A stretch of 64,000 nucleotides of DNA from Cognatundibacterium crateris (lineage in GTDB: Bacteria; Pseudomonadota; Gammaproteobacteria; Burkholderiales; Burkholderiaceae_D). Below the pieces are notes generated by a model, which saw only the letters and a list, made by a program, of their open reading frames with translations, did not search any database and had not been told where the DNA came from. The position numbers and the translations under genes are program-made. Positions 52,020-60,141 of this stretch are shown here, in pieces. The stretch lies in assembly GCF_010078235.1 (NCBI RefSeq), contig NZ_JAABOS010000001.1, forward strand, positions 434,001 through 498,000. The letters are read 5' to 3'. Every line of letters starts with the position of its first letter. Position 1 is the stretch's first letter.

Positions 52020-52262
52020 TCACGAAAAACTCAAATCTAGTCCTATCATCCTGCAAAAAACAAAGGTCGAGAACCCCAGCGCCAGCAGGCTTAGCACGAA
52101 GATGACGGTGACCTTGCGGCCCGCGCGCAGTATGGCGCGCTTCTCATCTGCCCACTCCTTTTCCTTTGTACCTTGATCGTAATGCCACTTGATGGCGAAG
52201 TACATGCCCGTGCCGAGCACGAGCAGTTTGAACGTCACGAGGACGACAGGGGTCCATTCCAT
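52020..52262 (-). CDS. Small membrane protein on the opposite strand (80 aa)
   Basis: MEWTPVVLVTFKLLVLGTGMYFAIKWHYDQG and a second helix near residues 52-70 give two membrane segments with a charged loop between. It is the only likely minus-strand gene in the array. It resembles short conserved membrane proteins, but none was named. Confidence 0.6.
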   Translation of the reverse strand: MEWTPVVLVTFKLLVLGTGMYFAIKWHYDQGTKEKEWADEKRAILRAGRKVTVIFVLSLLALGFSTFVFCRMIGLDLSFS

Positions 52263-52809
52263 TTCCGTATTTCCAGACTAAGTTGACACTAAAATCATTG
52301 GGCGCAAGCGTTTCAAACGCTGCATCAGCAGTTGTATTTGCTGTTCATTCGATTTGCTCAGGCCTGCTGCCTGAATCTGCATTCACTCAGCCGTATAAAT
52401 TTGCATGGCATCCAGCGCAGATAAGAGAAAAAACGGTCACGACAGCCATACCGGTATAGAGTTGCTGCGCGCCCTAAGGCATACTACTTTAAAGCAATAT
52501 CCATACATAGTGACAAAATGTCCCAGTCGAAATACATAGCATCATAGACCGCGGCTGCTTACAGGCGAACTGCAGCACTTCTCTCACCTGTTCGCCCAAC
52601 GGCCTGAATCTCTCAATGCTGCGGTGGTTTAACTGGGTTGGAGTATCTGTATTTCTCGTGAGCGCTCTCCATCCAGTAGCGGGCTAAGTCAGTTGATTCG
52701 CTGTGTTTTTTATCGCTGCAGCTTCCAGCCCCCCCCACCATCCTCACTATCACTAAACTCAGCAGTGATTTCCAAGCTGATTTCACGGCATTTTCCACCT
52801 CAAGCAATC
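52263..52809. other. Gene-poor stretch in the distal array
   Basis: These 547 bp hold no convincing gene or attC pair. The short frames on the minus strand are probably chance. Confidence 0.3.
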
Positions 52810-52900
52810 TACCGGAACACCGTTTCATGATTGCCATTTCCTCTACCCAGCTTTACAATCTGCCATCATTTTTGTAGAGCTGGCTTGTGCCGGGAATCTT
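52810..52900 (+). repeat. Highly diverged promoter cassette copy 12 (core only)
   Basis: TTGCCA 52831-52836 and TACAAT 52854-52859 are intact with 17 bp between; GTTTCATGA upstream and GCCATCATTTTT downstream align to the family. Leader, attC and ends are not recognisable. It lies 120 bp before the gene at 52983. Confidence 0.58.
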
Positions 52901-52982
52901 CCTCGAACAAAGCGCCTGATGCATCATCACTGTTGCTGCGCTTAGCCTGCTTCATTTACTCAATACCTATAAGGACAACAAA

Positions 52983-53303
52983 ATGAATGCCCTTAATACA
53001 AACCGAAGAACTGACTTCATCATCGGTGTTTCACAACTTAGTTTCGCAGTCTTGATCGGCATTCTCGCGCTGGGTGTGTCTGTCACTGCGCTGATGCATG
53101 CCGTTGATCCCGAACACTTTGGTCTGTGGGTATCCCAAACAATGTTTGTGTTTGGCGGCTTGGAAGACCCGACACTGGCACGTGAAGTACTCGGCGACAA
53201 AATCTATTTATATGCTGCTGCAGGGTCACTGATCGCTATCCCTACTATCTGGGAACTGAGTCAGGCGGCGCTAAGGCGCTTTAAACAAACAGCCGGTGTT
53301 TGA
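52983..53303 (+). CDS. Membrane protein (106 aa)
   Basis: Two membrane helices (about residues 14-40 and 72-92) around a short soluble segment (DPEHFGLWVSQTMFVFGGLEDP). AAGGA lies seven bases before the ATG. No family was recognised. Confidence 0.58.
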   Translation: MNALNTNRRTDFIIGVSQLSFAVLIGILALGVSVTALMHAVDPEHFGLWVSQTMFVFGGLEDPTLAREVLGDKIYLYAAAGSLIAIPTIWELSQAALRRFKQTAGV

Positions 53304-53351
53304 CCGGAATGCGCTATTGGTCGCGTTTTATACTGGCTCATCTTCTATGAC

Positions 53352-53397
53352 GGCTAACGCTTCATTCAACGGCACTCGCTGAATTCAAACCTTAGGT
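53352..53397 (+). repeat. Short attC in the distal array
   Basis: R'' GGCTAAC and R' CTTAGGT, 46 bp; shorter than usual. Confidence 0.5.
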
Positions 53398-53407
53398 TGC
53401 ACACACC

Positions 53408-53983
53408 ATGCTCTTTCGTCGCATTCTAATTACCATCGGTGCGCTTTCTCTAGTCTTGTTGGTGGGAGCATGGCTACTGTTGAAGTATGCACCCGAGGTC
53501 ACGCTCAAGCTAACGCAGGCTCAGTTACAGGCGCAAATTGAACCTCACTTCCCTGCTAAGAAATGTGTACTGGGTGCGTGTATTGAACTTCTGGCGCCGC
53601 GCCTGGCGCTGACCAACGGCTCCGACCGCATAGTCATAGAGAGCGCCTTTGTAGCTACGCTCGGCAATCGGGCCATGCCAGGTTCTGCTCAGCTCAGCGG
53701 CCGACCGCACTACGAACAAGCGTCAGGTAACTTTTACCTGGCAGACGTTCAGGTCAGCCATTTCCAGATGACCGGCGCCGCACCGGACCTCAATGAAGCA
53801 ATCAAGCTTCGTGGCCCCGGCATCATGGCTGCCATCATGAATCGCTTCCCTATCTACTCAGTCCAGTCTCATCAGGAATATGGCCGCATAGCTAAGCTCG
53901 CGCTCAAATCAGCAAACATTGTGGATGGACAGTTGCAGTTAGTCTTCGTCAACCCACTCCTGATTTTTAACAAAAGCAAATAA
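53408..53983 (+). CDS. DUF1439/YceB-like membrane-anchored protein
   Basis: A 191-residue protein with an N-terminal membrane anchor (RILITIGALSLVLLVGAWLLL). The body LTQAQLQAQIEPHFPAKKC, IELLAPRLALTNGSDRIVIESA and SAQLSGRPHYEQASGNFYLADVQV is typical of the DUF1439 (YceB) beta-sheet fold, a periplasmic lipid-binding-like domain. YceB proteins are usually lipoproteins; here the anchor is a helix without a lipobox. The ligand is unknown. Confidence 0.72.
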   Translation: MLFRRILITIGALSLVLLVGAWLLLKYAPEVTLKLTQAQLQAQIEPHFPAKKCVLGACIELLAPRLALTNGSDRIVIESAFVATLGNRAMPGSAQLSGRPHYEQASGNFYLADVQVSHFQMTGAAPDLNEAIKLRGPGIMAAIMNRFPIYSVQSHQEYGRIAKLALKSANIVDGQLQLVFVNPLLIFNKSK

Positions 53984-54092
53984 CGCTCATTCAGTGGTAC
54001 GCCTTGCTCGCAACGGCATGCAAGATGCGGCCCTCACACCATGCCAGCCGTGCGCTCCCCTGCTGGCGCGGGTCGGTTAGCTTCAACCATAT
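53978..54092 (+). repeat. Decayed attC of the DUF1439 cassette
   Basis: R'' AAATAAC and a former R' (ACCATAT) flank 115 bp with palindromic arms; the sequence before R' matches functional sites elsewhere in the array. Confidence 0.4.
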
Positions 54093-54107
54093 TTCTCAAA
54101 GTTTCCT

Positions 54108-54548
54108 ATGCAAATCAACACAGCTACAAAAGACGACTACTTAACTTTAATCGAAATCTGGGAGTCATCTGTGCGCGCCACTCACGAATTTCTGAGTGAA
54201 GATCATATTCAATCGCTTAAGCCCCTGATACTTGAGCAATACTTTGACGCCGTAGACTTGCGCGTAGCCAAAGGTGAGGACGATCAGATCGTCGGCTTCA
54301 TAGGCGTCGCGGAACAAAATATTGAAATGCTTTTTATATCCCCATCGCATAGAGGCAAAGGAATCGGGGCGCTCTTAGTAAGAAACGCCATAAAACATCA
54401 GCACGCACGTAAAGTTGATGTCAATGAACAGAATCCGAATGCGGCCGGCTTCTATCAGCACATGGGATTCTGTGTCGTTGGTCGTTCGCCTTTAGATGGA
54501 CAGGGCAAGCCATTTCCTTTGCTGCATTTGGAGTTAAGCGAAGTATGA
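54108..54548 (+). CDS. GNAT-family N-acetyltransferase
   Basis: A 146-residue GNAT enzyme with the acetyl-CoA motif HRGKGIGALLVRNAI (near residue 83), strand IEMLFISP before it, and VDVNEQNPNAAGFYQHMGF after it. The order fits small cytosolic acetyltransferases of the PhnO/YjaB kind. The substrate is unknown. It is distinct in sequence from the GNAT gene at 45551. Confidence 0.85.
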   Translation: MQINTATKDDYLTLIEIWESSVRATHEFLSEDHIQSLKPLILEQYFDAVDLRVAKGEDDQIVGFIGVAEQNIEMLFISPSHRGKGIGALLVRNAIKHQHARKVDVNEQNPNAAGFYQHMGFCVVGRSPLDGQGKPFPLLHLELSEV

Positions 54549-54600
54549 CAATGCGCCGTGAACTGACGAAAACCATCGTCATACCTTAACGCTAAGACCT

Positions 54601-55035
54601 ATGAAGAACCTTGTGGACTATTCATATCTCTGGAACAGCACAGACGATGGCTGGGTTCTGCTTTACATTAATCGCGATGTGCTCTTACTGACAGTTAAGT
54701 TCTCCGCTGAAGGACCGAGCCTTAAAGAGGTGGCCGCCCTACGCACTGCAATACCCGAATTCCGCTCAATGTCACCAGCAAAGGCATTTGCCGCGCTTAA
54801 GGGAAAAACTGAAGTTTCGCTCGGACAGTTCGAGTCGAAAGAAGGCCGACACCTTGTGGAAAGGTGCAAGGCCTGCGGACTAGTGCTCGATACGGTAACA
54901 AAAAACCAATCCGGGTACCTGCCGTTGAACGAAAAGACAAACATGGCTCTACTCATCGAAGACAATTCGCTTGCAGAGCAGGTGTACCTGGAAGCGCTCG
55001 CACATGGCATTCGAGTAAGGCATGTTGAGGCATAA
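54601..55035 (+). CDS. Unknown soluble protein (144 aa)
   Basis: A soluble protein (SYLWNSTDDGWVLLYINRDVLLL, later VERCKACGLVLDTVTKNQSG). Two CxxC-like cysteines (Cys-Lys-Ala-Cys) could bind metal, but no domain was recognised. The ATG follows an R'-like GCTAAGAC. Confidence 0.55.
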   Translation: MKNLVDYSYLWNSTDDGWVLLYINRDVLLLTVKFSAEGPSLKEVAALRTAIPEFRSMSPAKAFAALKGKTEVSLGQFESKEGRHLVERCKACGLVLDTVTKNQSGYLPLNEKTNMALLIEDNSLAEQVYLEALAHGIRVRHVEA

Positions 55036-55122
55036 TTTATATGCAGAATACTTCCATCGAAAGGACGTTTATTAGCCTATGGCTTACAAGCTCCTCTCTT
55101 TTCAAAGCTAAAGATTTAAAGT

Positions 55123-55557
55123 ATGAGCGCCATGTATTCGGTTTTTCCCTTATCCGCGGAAATCAAGCTTTGGCTTGATGAAATGTCTGTTGAGTACCCG
55201 CGAAGTGCAGACGGACGCAATCCGCAGCTTGCGGAAATACAAGCTGCATTCGCCCAACTCAAAGGCTACTCCATCAAAGAATCTGATGCTGAGCTCGGAG
55301 AAGCTTGGCAAGCTTTCATACAAAAGACAGAAGAAGCTGAAGAAAATAGCTGGGCACTTCTCAACATTCTTCGGTTAATCGATGGTCCAAATGAGTTTTA
55401 TTTTGAAAAAGGCTGGCCAGATCTGATCGTCAACATCACCCATCTCATTAGCCGATTCTCTGGTCCATTAGTACTTATTTGCGACAGCGGCGGCCTCCCC
55501 TTAGTTGTTAGCGCGGATAGCGATCCTACCGCCTTATCTGAAGCATGGTGTACATGA
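55123..55557 (+). CDS. Unknown soluble protein (144 aa)
   Basis: An acidic soluble protein (IQKTEEAEENSWALLNILRLID, WPDLIVNITHLISRFSGPLVL). The architecture is like small immunity proteins, but no family was named. It overlaps the upstream extension of the next frame, which was therefore shortened. Confidence 0.55.
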   Translation: MSAMYSVFPLSAEIKLWLDEMSVEYPRSADGRNPQLAEIQAAFAQLKGYSIKESDAELGEAWQAFIQKTEEAEENSWALLNILRLIDGPNEFYFEKGWPDLIVNITHLISRFSGPLVLICDSGGLPLVVSADSDPTALSEAWCT

Positions 55558-55645
55558 ATATCCGCCGATGGAATTCGCTTTTAGCAAGTGCCTGCCATTG
55601 GCCGCATTAGCTTGTCCAGCATCATTAAATTCAAACGGACATACG

Positions 55646-56002
55646 ATGAACTTCCTCTCCCGCATTTTTGGACGACCTGCCGCGCAGCCTGTACAGGATC
55701 AGGCGGTCCTTATTTATCTCGATGGGCAAGGCTTGCCGGAAGAGGTTTACGCTGATTGCGATCTGATGACGCTGGAAGAACAGCTTGAGCATGCGCTTGG
55801 TTTTGGCAAGCTGGGTGTTGTTGATGGCAACGAAGTTGGCCCGAATGAAGTCCAGCTATTTCTGTACGGTGCAGATGCCGAAGCGATGGTTCGAGCCATA
55901 GAACCAGTCCTGCGCGCCTACCCGCTCTGCCAAGGTGCGAGGGTTGTTGTTCGCCGCGGCGCGCCGGGTGCAGAGCAGCGGGAATTTTTAGTCACGCCCT
56001 GA
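55646..56002 (+). CDS. Unknown small protein (118 aa)
   Basis: A compact soluble protein (LIYLDGQGLPEEVYADCDLMTLEEQL, then LFLYGADAEAMVRAIEPVLRAYP and VVVRRGAPGAEQREF). It reads like one alpha/beta domain of a known hypothetical family in proteobacteria that I cannot name. The start at 55646 was chosen; the frame is open far upstream into the previous gene. Confidence 0.58.
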   Translation: MNFLSRIFGRPAAQPVQDQAVLIYLDGQGLPEEVYADCDLMTLEEQLEHALGFGKLGVVDGNEVGPNEVQLFLYGADAEAMVRAIEPVLRAYPLCQGARVVVRRGAPGAEQREFLVTP

Positions 56003-56179
56003 GCAGGCGCTCAAACTACCGCCGCCAGTTCAACAAACGCTTCAACGTTGGCAATCGCTCAGACAATACGAACCGGAAATTCAGCAAATAATGCGTTGGT
56101 AAATATTCGACCAAAATTGCCATTTTCATATGTGCATGTTAGCCTTGAACGTCAACACAACATTTAGGTCGTAATCAAA

Positions 56180-56749
56180 ATGCATGTCTCGCCTCCCCCT
56201 CCAAGATTCACCACAGAAGCGGTACCGGGCGGCATACGTGCCAGCATACCGTATCGTCAAAACTGGTTAATCATACTTTTCTTGAGCGCATGGTTAGTTG
56301 GCTGGGCATTTGGCGAGGTTCAAGCTGCGACAGAACTGCTAAATCCTTCCGAAAATTCACCCTCACTTTTCATGGTGGCATGGATAACTGGCTGGACGCT
56401 GGGCGGAATATACGTCTTTAGCACCATTATCTGGCAGCTCGCGGGCAGGGAGATTATTACGCTGGATTCGACCACCTTCGAACATCGTTTGGAAGCCTTC
56501 GGTCTGGGATGGTCAAGGCGCTATGCCCTCGCTGAAATCAAACATCTTCGCGTCACTGAATACGCGCGCGCGAGCTTCACCAATCAATCAACATGGGCTC
56601 CACCGCTCATAGGCTCAGGACATGGGCCACTGGCATTTGATTACGGTGCCAAGACCTTGCGCATCGGTGCCGCACTGGAAGAGGCTGAGGCCAGGCTGCT
56701 TTTGGCCCAGCTTGAAGCCCGGCTTCCGCGCAGGTTGAATGAGGACTGA
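56180..56749 (+). CDS. Membrane protein with a C-terminal PH-like domain (189 aa)
   Basis: Two membrane helices (about residues 28-46 and 63-88) are followed by LDSTTFEHRLEAFGLGWSRRYALAEIKHLRV and ALEEAEARLLLAQLEARLP, the pattern of bacterial PH-like domains in small membrane proteins. The function is unknown. Confidence 0.6.
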   Translation: MHVSPPPPRFTTEAVPGGIRASIPYRQNWLIILFLSAWLVGWAFGEVQAATELLNPSENSPSLFMVAWITGWTLGGIYVFSTIIWQLAGREIITLDSTTFEHRLEAFGLGWSRRYALAEIKHLRVTEYARASFTNQSTWAPPLIGSGHGPLAFDYGAKTLRIGAALEEAEARLLLAQLEARLPRRLNED

Positions 56750-56822
56750 CCAACGCTAATTAAACCGACTCTGTAGCACAACAATCATAAGCTGCAGACA
56801 CCATTCAACATAGGCGTTAGGA
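56748..56822 (+). repeat. Last recognisable attC-like site
   Basis: GACCAAC and GTTAGGA, 75 bp; the left box is off consensus. Right boundary of the visible array. Confidence 0.4.
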
Positions 56823-56829
56823 GACACCA

Positions 56830-57075
56830 TTGATATTCTTCGCTATTTCATATGCTGCATTCGAGAGCTATAGCCAACTTGGTTTAGACAACATCCCGCT
56901 CTGGGTATCGGCTGATGTACTTCAAGACGAAGAACTAGTCAGCTTACGAGCCAAAGGAGTCGATGTTTCGGTTTTCAATTATCCGCTTGATCAAGATGAT
57001 CATTTGGGGACAGAGGCCGCACTGGAAACCATTAGAGATCACCATCCGGATCACACAGTTTGGGTGGGACTTTGA
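56830..57075 (+). CDS. Unknown small protein (81 aa), TTG start
   Basis: A small soluble protein (FFAISYAAFESYSQLGLDNIPLW and LETIRDHHPDHTVWVGL). The start is TTG with AGGAG six bases upstream. It is the last cassette-like gene; no attC follows. No family was recognised. Confidence 0.55.
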   Translation: MIFFAISYAAFESYSQLGLDNIPLWVSADVLQDEELVSLRAKGVDVSVFNYPLDQDDHLGTEAALETIRDHHPDHTVWVGL

Positions 57076-57221
57076 TGATAATGTTTGTGCGTCAGACTTC
57101 TCGCCTTCTCGTCAAGCGCACTACCCGTGATCCAGCCAAACCTAAATAGACACAGATCAACTTAGAATCAAAAATTCAACAAATCTGCCAAGATTGCCAT
57201 CAAGCATGACTGACTATTCGA

Positions 57222-57227
57222 TATAAT
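57222..57227 (+). promoter_or_regulatory. TATAAT -10 box seven bases before the DUF2946 gene
   Basis: A perfect TATAAT ends seven bases before the ATG at 57235, so transcription would begin at or next to the start codon, giving a leaderless mRNA. The -35 is poor (ATCAAG at 17 bp). Confidence 0.4.
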
Positions 57228-57234
57228 TCAGACC

Positions 57235-57651
57235 ATGCACCCCTCATTTTTTCTCCGTCAACTGATTTCCTGGATAGCTTGCTTGGCCTTGCTGTTCAAT
57301 GGATTTGCACCCGCCCTGGCGGCTGCTTTTCCCGGGAAGCAAGCGGATGGCTTGTGGGTGGAAATTTGCAGTGCCAACGGCAATAAAGCGCTCAAGCTGA
57401 TTGCGGTTAGCGCGGACGCTGATCAGAAAACGCCAACGGATCAGATGCAGAATCCGCAGAGTAAAGCGCATAAAGGGCATTGTGCCAACTGTCTGCCGCA
57501 TGCCGATCATGCCGTGTTGATCAATACCTCGCTCAGCGATATACAGCCTGCCGACATTGGCGCATCTTTCCCGCCACTTTTTTACCATTCTCCCAAACAG
57601 CTTTTTTCCTGGGCCAGTGCGCTGCCCAGGGCACCGCCTTTCCTGGCCTGA
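57235..57651 (+). CDS. DUF2946-like secreted protein
   Basis: A 138-residue protein with a signal-like N-terminus (SWIACLALLFNGFAPALAA) and the metal-ligand-like cluster HKGHCANCLPHADH, which is the core of the DUF2946 family often found beside copper genes. It is the first gene of the cluster leading to MbnP and MbnH. Metal binding is inferred from the Cys/His set. Confidence 0.68.
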   Translation: MHPSFFLRQLISWIACLALLFNGFAPALAAAFPGKQADGLWVEICSANGNKALKLIAVSADADQKTPTDQMQNPQSKAHKGHCANCLPHADHAVLINTSLSDIQPADIGASFPPLFYHSPKQLFSWASALPRAPPFLA

Positions 57652-57917
57652 GTCCTTCAGGCATCTGATTTCACTTTGCTTCTTTGCGTAAGCTGCTGAC
57701 AGCACGGTCTGCTGCTGTCTTTGCGCGCGGCCATACCAGCATTCGCACCAGCATTTTCGCTGTGTTCTGCGTCTGCACCGCCTTGTGAATCAATGTGTGT
57801 CATCCAGCCTGAAGGCTGCTCTTATCTCCTGCTTGTTTCAATTAACCATAGAGCCGTGCATGGTGCTCGTCTGTCTGCAGGCGGCATCAGTCACTGCTAA
57901 GCGGTACAGAGGGAAAT

Positions 57918-58124
57918 ATGTCTGCTTCTTTGAAAAAGTCTGAAGTCTGTTTACTGGCGCTGCGCTGCTTTAACGTGGCAGCGATTTGTGCTTTGGGGGT
58001 GTGGCATGCGTATGTCTTTATGAGTGTATCCAAGGCTGGGCAACAGGGCATCCACATGGAACCATTGAAGCTGATTCCAGCCGAGGTGTCCCGCCCTGCG
58101 TTCAAGGCACCGACTCAACTCTGA
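57918..58124 (+). CDS. Small single-pass membrane protein
   Basis: A 68-residue protein with one membrane helix (about residues 12-34) and a Pro-rich tail; AGGGA lies five bases before the ATG. It sits between the DUF2946-like and the outer-membrane gene and is probably in the same transcript. The function is unknown. Confidence 0.5.
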   Translation: MSASLKKSEVCLLALRCFNVAAICALGVWHAYVFMSVSKAGQQGIHMEPLKLIPAEVSRPAFKAPTQL

Positions 58125-58172
58125 GTATGTATTTTGTTTTGTTCCTATTTTGTTCCTAAAAAAGAAAAATCC

Positions 58173-59144
58173 ATGTCTACTTCGAATTTATGCAGCACAG
58201 TCAGGCGCCCTGCTTTTCTGATGCTGTCCACGCTTGCTTTTTTCGCTGCAAGCAATGCGCAGGCATCTTGCGGCAGCAGTTTTTGCCTGGTCAATACTGA
58301 CTGGTCGGTACAGGGTGCCTGGCTGGAACGCGGCACCCGGCTTGATTTGCGGTTTGAGCAGGTGAATCAAAATCGCTTGATGTCTGGCGCAGACAAAGTC
58401 ACGCCATCGAATGCCAAAGAGGTCGAGCTGGAAACGATCAGCCGGCGCTGGGTGTTCAATCTGGATCATGCGTTTCATGACAACTGGGGCGTATCCCTTG
58501 CCCTGCCCTTTATTGATCGTTCACACGTGCATACCGAAAGCGGTGAAAGGGTCAACTGGACGTATCGCCAGATTGGTGATGCTCGCGCGGCCTTACGCTA
58601 CCAATCCGGCATACAAGAGTCAGCAAACGGTAAAAACGCTGTCGTGGGTGCGACGCTGGGACTCAAACTGGCTACCGCGAAAACCAATATCGCGAATAAC
58701 ACTGGCACACCCGCTGAGCGCAGTCTGCAAGCCGGCAGCGGCACCACCGACCTGATCGGCAGCGCCTACTACCGGCGTGTGTTGCCGGATCTGGCAAGCA
58801 CCTGGTTTGTGCAGCTCAATACAGAAATCCCGCTCAATGAAAAAGATGGCTATCAGCCGGGTGCCACTGTTGGTGTGGATCTGGGGCTGCGTACCGATTG
58901 GAAGTATGGCATCTCGCCCATGCTGCAACTGAATTTCCAGCATAAGAAACGCGACTCGGGCGTTAAGGCTGAGCCAGACAACTCTGGTGGCCGCTCGCTC
59001 TCGATCAGTCCTGGCCTGAGTTACCGCATCAATGCGCGCAGCCATCTCTACGGCTTTGCACAACTGCCTGTCTGCCAATACGTCAATGGCATGCAACTCG
59101 CACCGAAATGGGCATTTACTGTGGGCCTGCAATCGTCTTTCTAA
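58173..59144 (+). CDS. Outer-membrane beta-barrel protein of the MbnP/MbnH cluster
   Basis: A 323-residue precursor with signal peptide (FLMLSTLAFFAASNAQA). The mature protein consists of alternating amphipathic strands (WLERGTRLDLRFEQVNQNRLM, WVFNLDHAFHDNWGVSLALPFI, LSYRINARSHLYGFAQLPV) and ends in a phenylalanine, the outer-membrane insertion signal. Transporter-like barrels of this kind accompany MbnP/MbnH pairs. The ATG at 58173 was chosen at the start of the signal sequence. Substrate unknown; copper handling is suggested by the neighbours. Confidence 0.7.
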   Translation: MSTSNLCSTVRRPAFLMLSTLAFFAASNAQASCGSSFCLVNTDWSVQGAWLERGTRLDLRFEQVNQNRLMSGADKVTPSNAKEVELETISRRWVFNLDHAFHDNWGVSLALPFIDRSHVHTESGERVNWTYRQIGDARAALRYQSGIQESANGKNAVVGATLGLKLATAKTNIANNTGTPAERSLQAGSGTTDLIGSAYYRRVLPDLASTWFVQLNTEIPLNEKDGYQPGATVGVDLGLRTDWKYGISPMLQLNFQHKKRDSGVKAEPDNSGGRSLSISPGLSYRINARSHLYGFAQLPVCQYVNGMQLAPKWAFTVGLQSSF

Positions 59145-59175
59145 TCTTTTTAATTTCTTAATTTAGGCAATCAAT

Positions 59176-60141
59176 ATGAAAACATTCCAAACAATCCAAA
59201 CATCGCGTACTGCAGCACTGTCCTTACTGAGCTTGTCTGCACTGACATTGCTCAGCGCTTGCGGTGGTTCCGGTGGCAGCACGACGCCTGTAGTCACCTA
59301 TCCGGCAGTGATGCCGGTATCGATCAACTTTGAATTACTCGCCAATGGCGTACCCGTGAAATGCGGTTCCAGCATCACCGGTTTAGGCAGCAAAGCCAGC
59401 ACTGCAGAATTGAAAGATGCGCGTTTTTACATCTCCAATGTCAAGCTGATCGATGCCAACGATAAGCTGGTACCTGTCACCCTGACTGCGAACGACTGGC
59501 AAAATGATCAGGTCAGCCTGATCAGCTTTAACGATGGCAGCACGACGGCCTGCGGCGGCACCGCTTTACCAACCAATAGTGTAATCAGCGGAACCGTTCC
59601 TGGCGCGGCTTATAAGGGAATCAGCTATGAAATCGGTGTGCCTGAAACGCTGAACCATACTGACTACGCGACTGCGACCAAACCAATGAATGTGGCTGCG
59701 ATGGCTTGGAGCTGGACCTCGGGCCGCAAATTCATGAAGCTGGAATTAAACCCTGTTGGTGGTGTGAATGTCACCCGCATCAACAATACCACCGTGCCAC
59801 CGACCACCAGCAACAGCGTGTCGTCAACCTGGAATCTGCATTTAGGCTCAGTCGGCTGCACGACCAATGCAAGCAATGGCAGCTATAGCTGCACGAATTC
59901 GAATCGTATGGTGGTCAAGCTTGCTAACTTTGATGCGGACAAACAAAAAATCTCGCTGGATATGAACGCCTTATTTACAGCGACCGATCTGAAAAGTGAT
60001 ACAACTGGCGCAGTTGGCTGTATGTCAGGCACCACTGATCAGGAATGCAAAGCGATTTTTGACAGCTTTAAAATTGATCTGAGCACCGGTAATCCAACTA
60101 CCGCCGGTGTGCAATCCGTATTTGTGGCACGTAATAAATAA
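59176..60141 (+). CDS. mbnP: MbnP-like copper-binding lipoprotein (metallo-mystery pair four-Cys protein)
   Basis: A 321-residue precursor with lipobox LLSAC (Cys29). The mature protein has paired-cysteine segments (KCGSSITGLG, TTACGG, GCTTN, YSCTN, GCMSG) and MKLELNPVGG, the pattern of MbnP / four-Cys proteins. In MbnP, MbnH converts a tryptophan to kynurenine, creating a copper site. Candidate tryptophans include those in AMAWSWTSGR. The gene overlaps mbnH by one base (TAATG). Identification rests on the cysteine pattern and the partner gene. Confidence 0.85.
   Translation: MKTFQTIQTSRTAALSLLSLSALTLLSACGGSGGSTTPVVTYPAVMPVSINFELLANGVPVKCGSSITGLGSKASTAELKDARFYISNVKLIDANDKLVPVTLTANDWQNDQVSLISFNDGSTTACGGTALPTNSVISGTVPGAAYKGISYEIGVPETLNHTDYATATKPMNVAAMAWSWTSGRKFMKLELNPVGGVNVTRINNTTVPPTTSNSVSSTWNLHLGSVGCTTNASNGSYSCTNSNRMVVKLANFDADKQKISLDMNALFTATDLKSDTTGAVGCMSGTTDQECKAIFDSFKIDLSTGNPTTAGVQSVFVARNK

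Larger units (their letters stand above)
29277..56822 (+). mobile_element. Integron-type gene cassette array lacking an integrase (CALIN)
   Basis: Plus-strand genes alternate with attC sites over 27.5 kb. R'' boxes are mostly GCCTAAC or GGCTAAC and R' boxes mostly GTTAGGC, with 57-129 bp between outer ends. The first R' box (29277-29283) has no R'' partner, so the array begins there. Because attC sites lie 3' of each gene, attI and intI would be expected on the left, but the gene there is a FemAB-like protein and no IntI is seen anywhere in the window. Sites are sharp up to about 41 kb and increasingly eroded to 56.8 kb. Without an integrase in cis, excision would need one from elsewhere in the cell. 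Confidence 0.85.
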
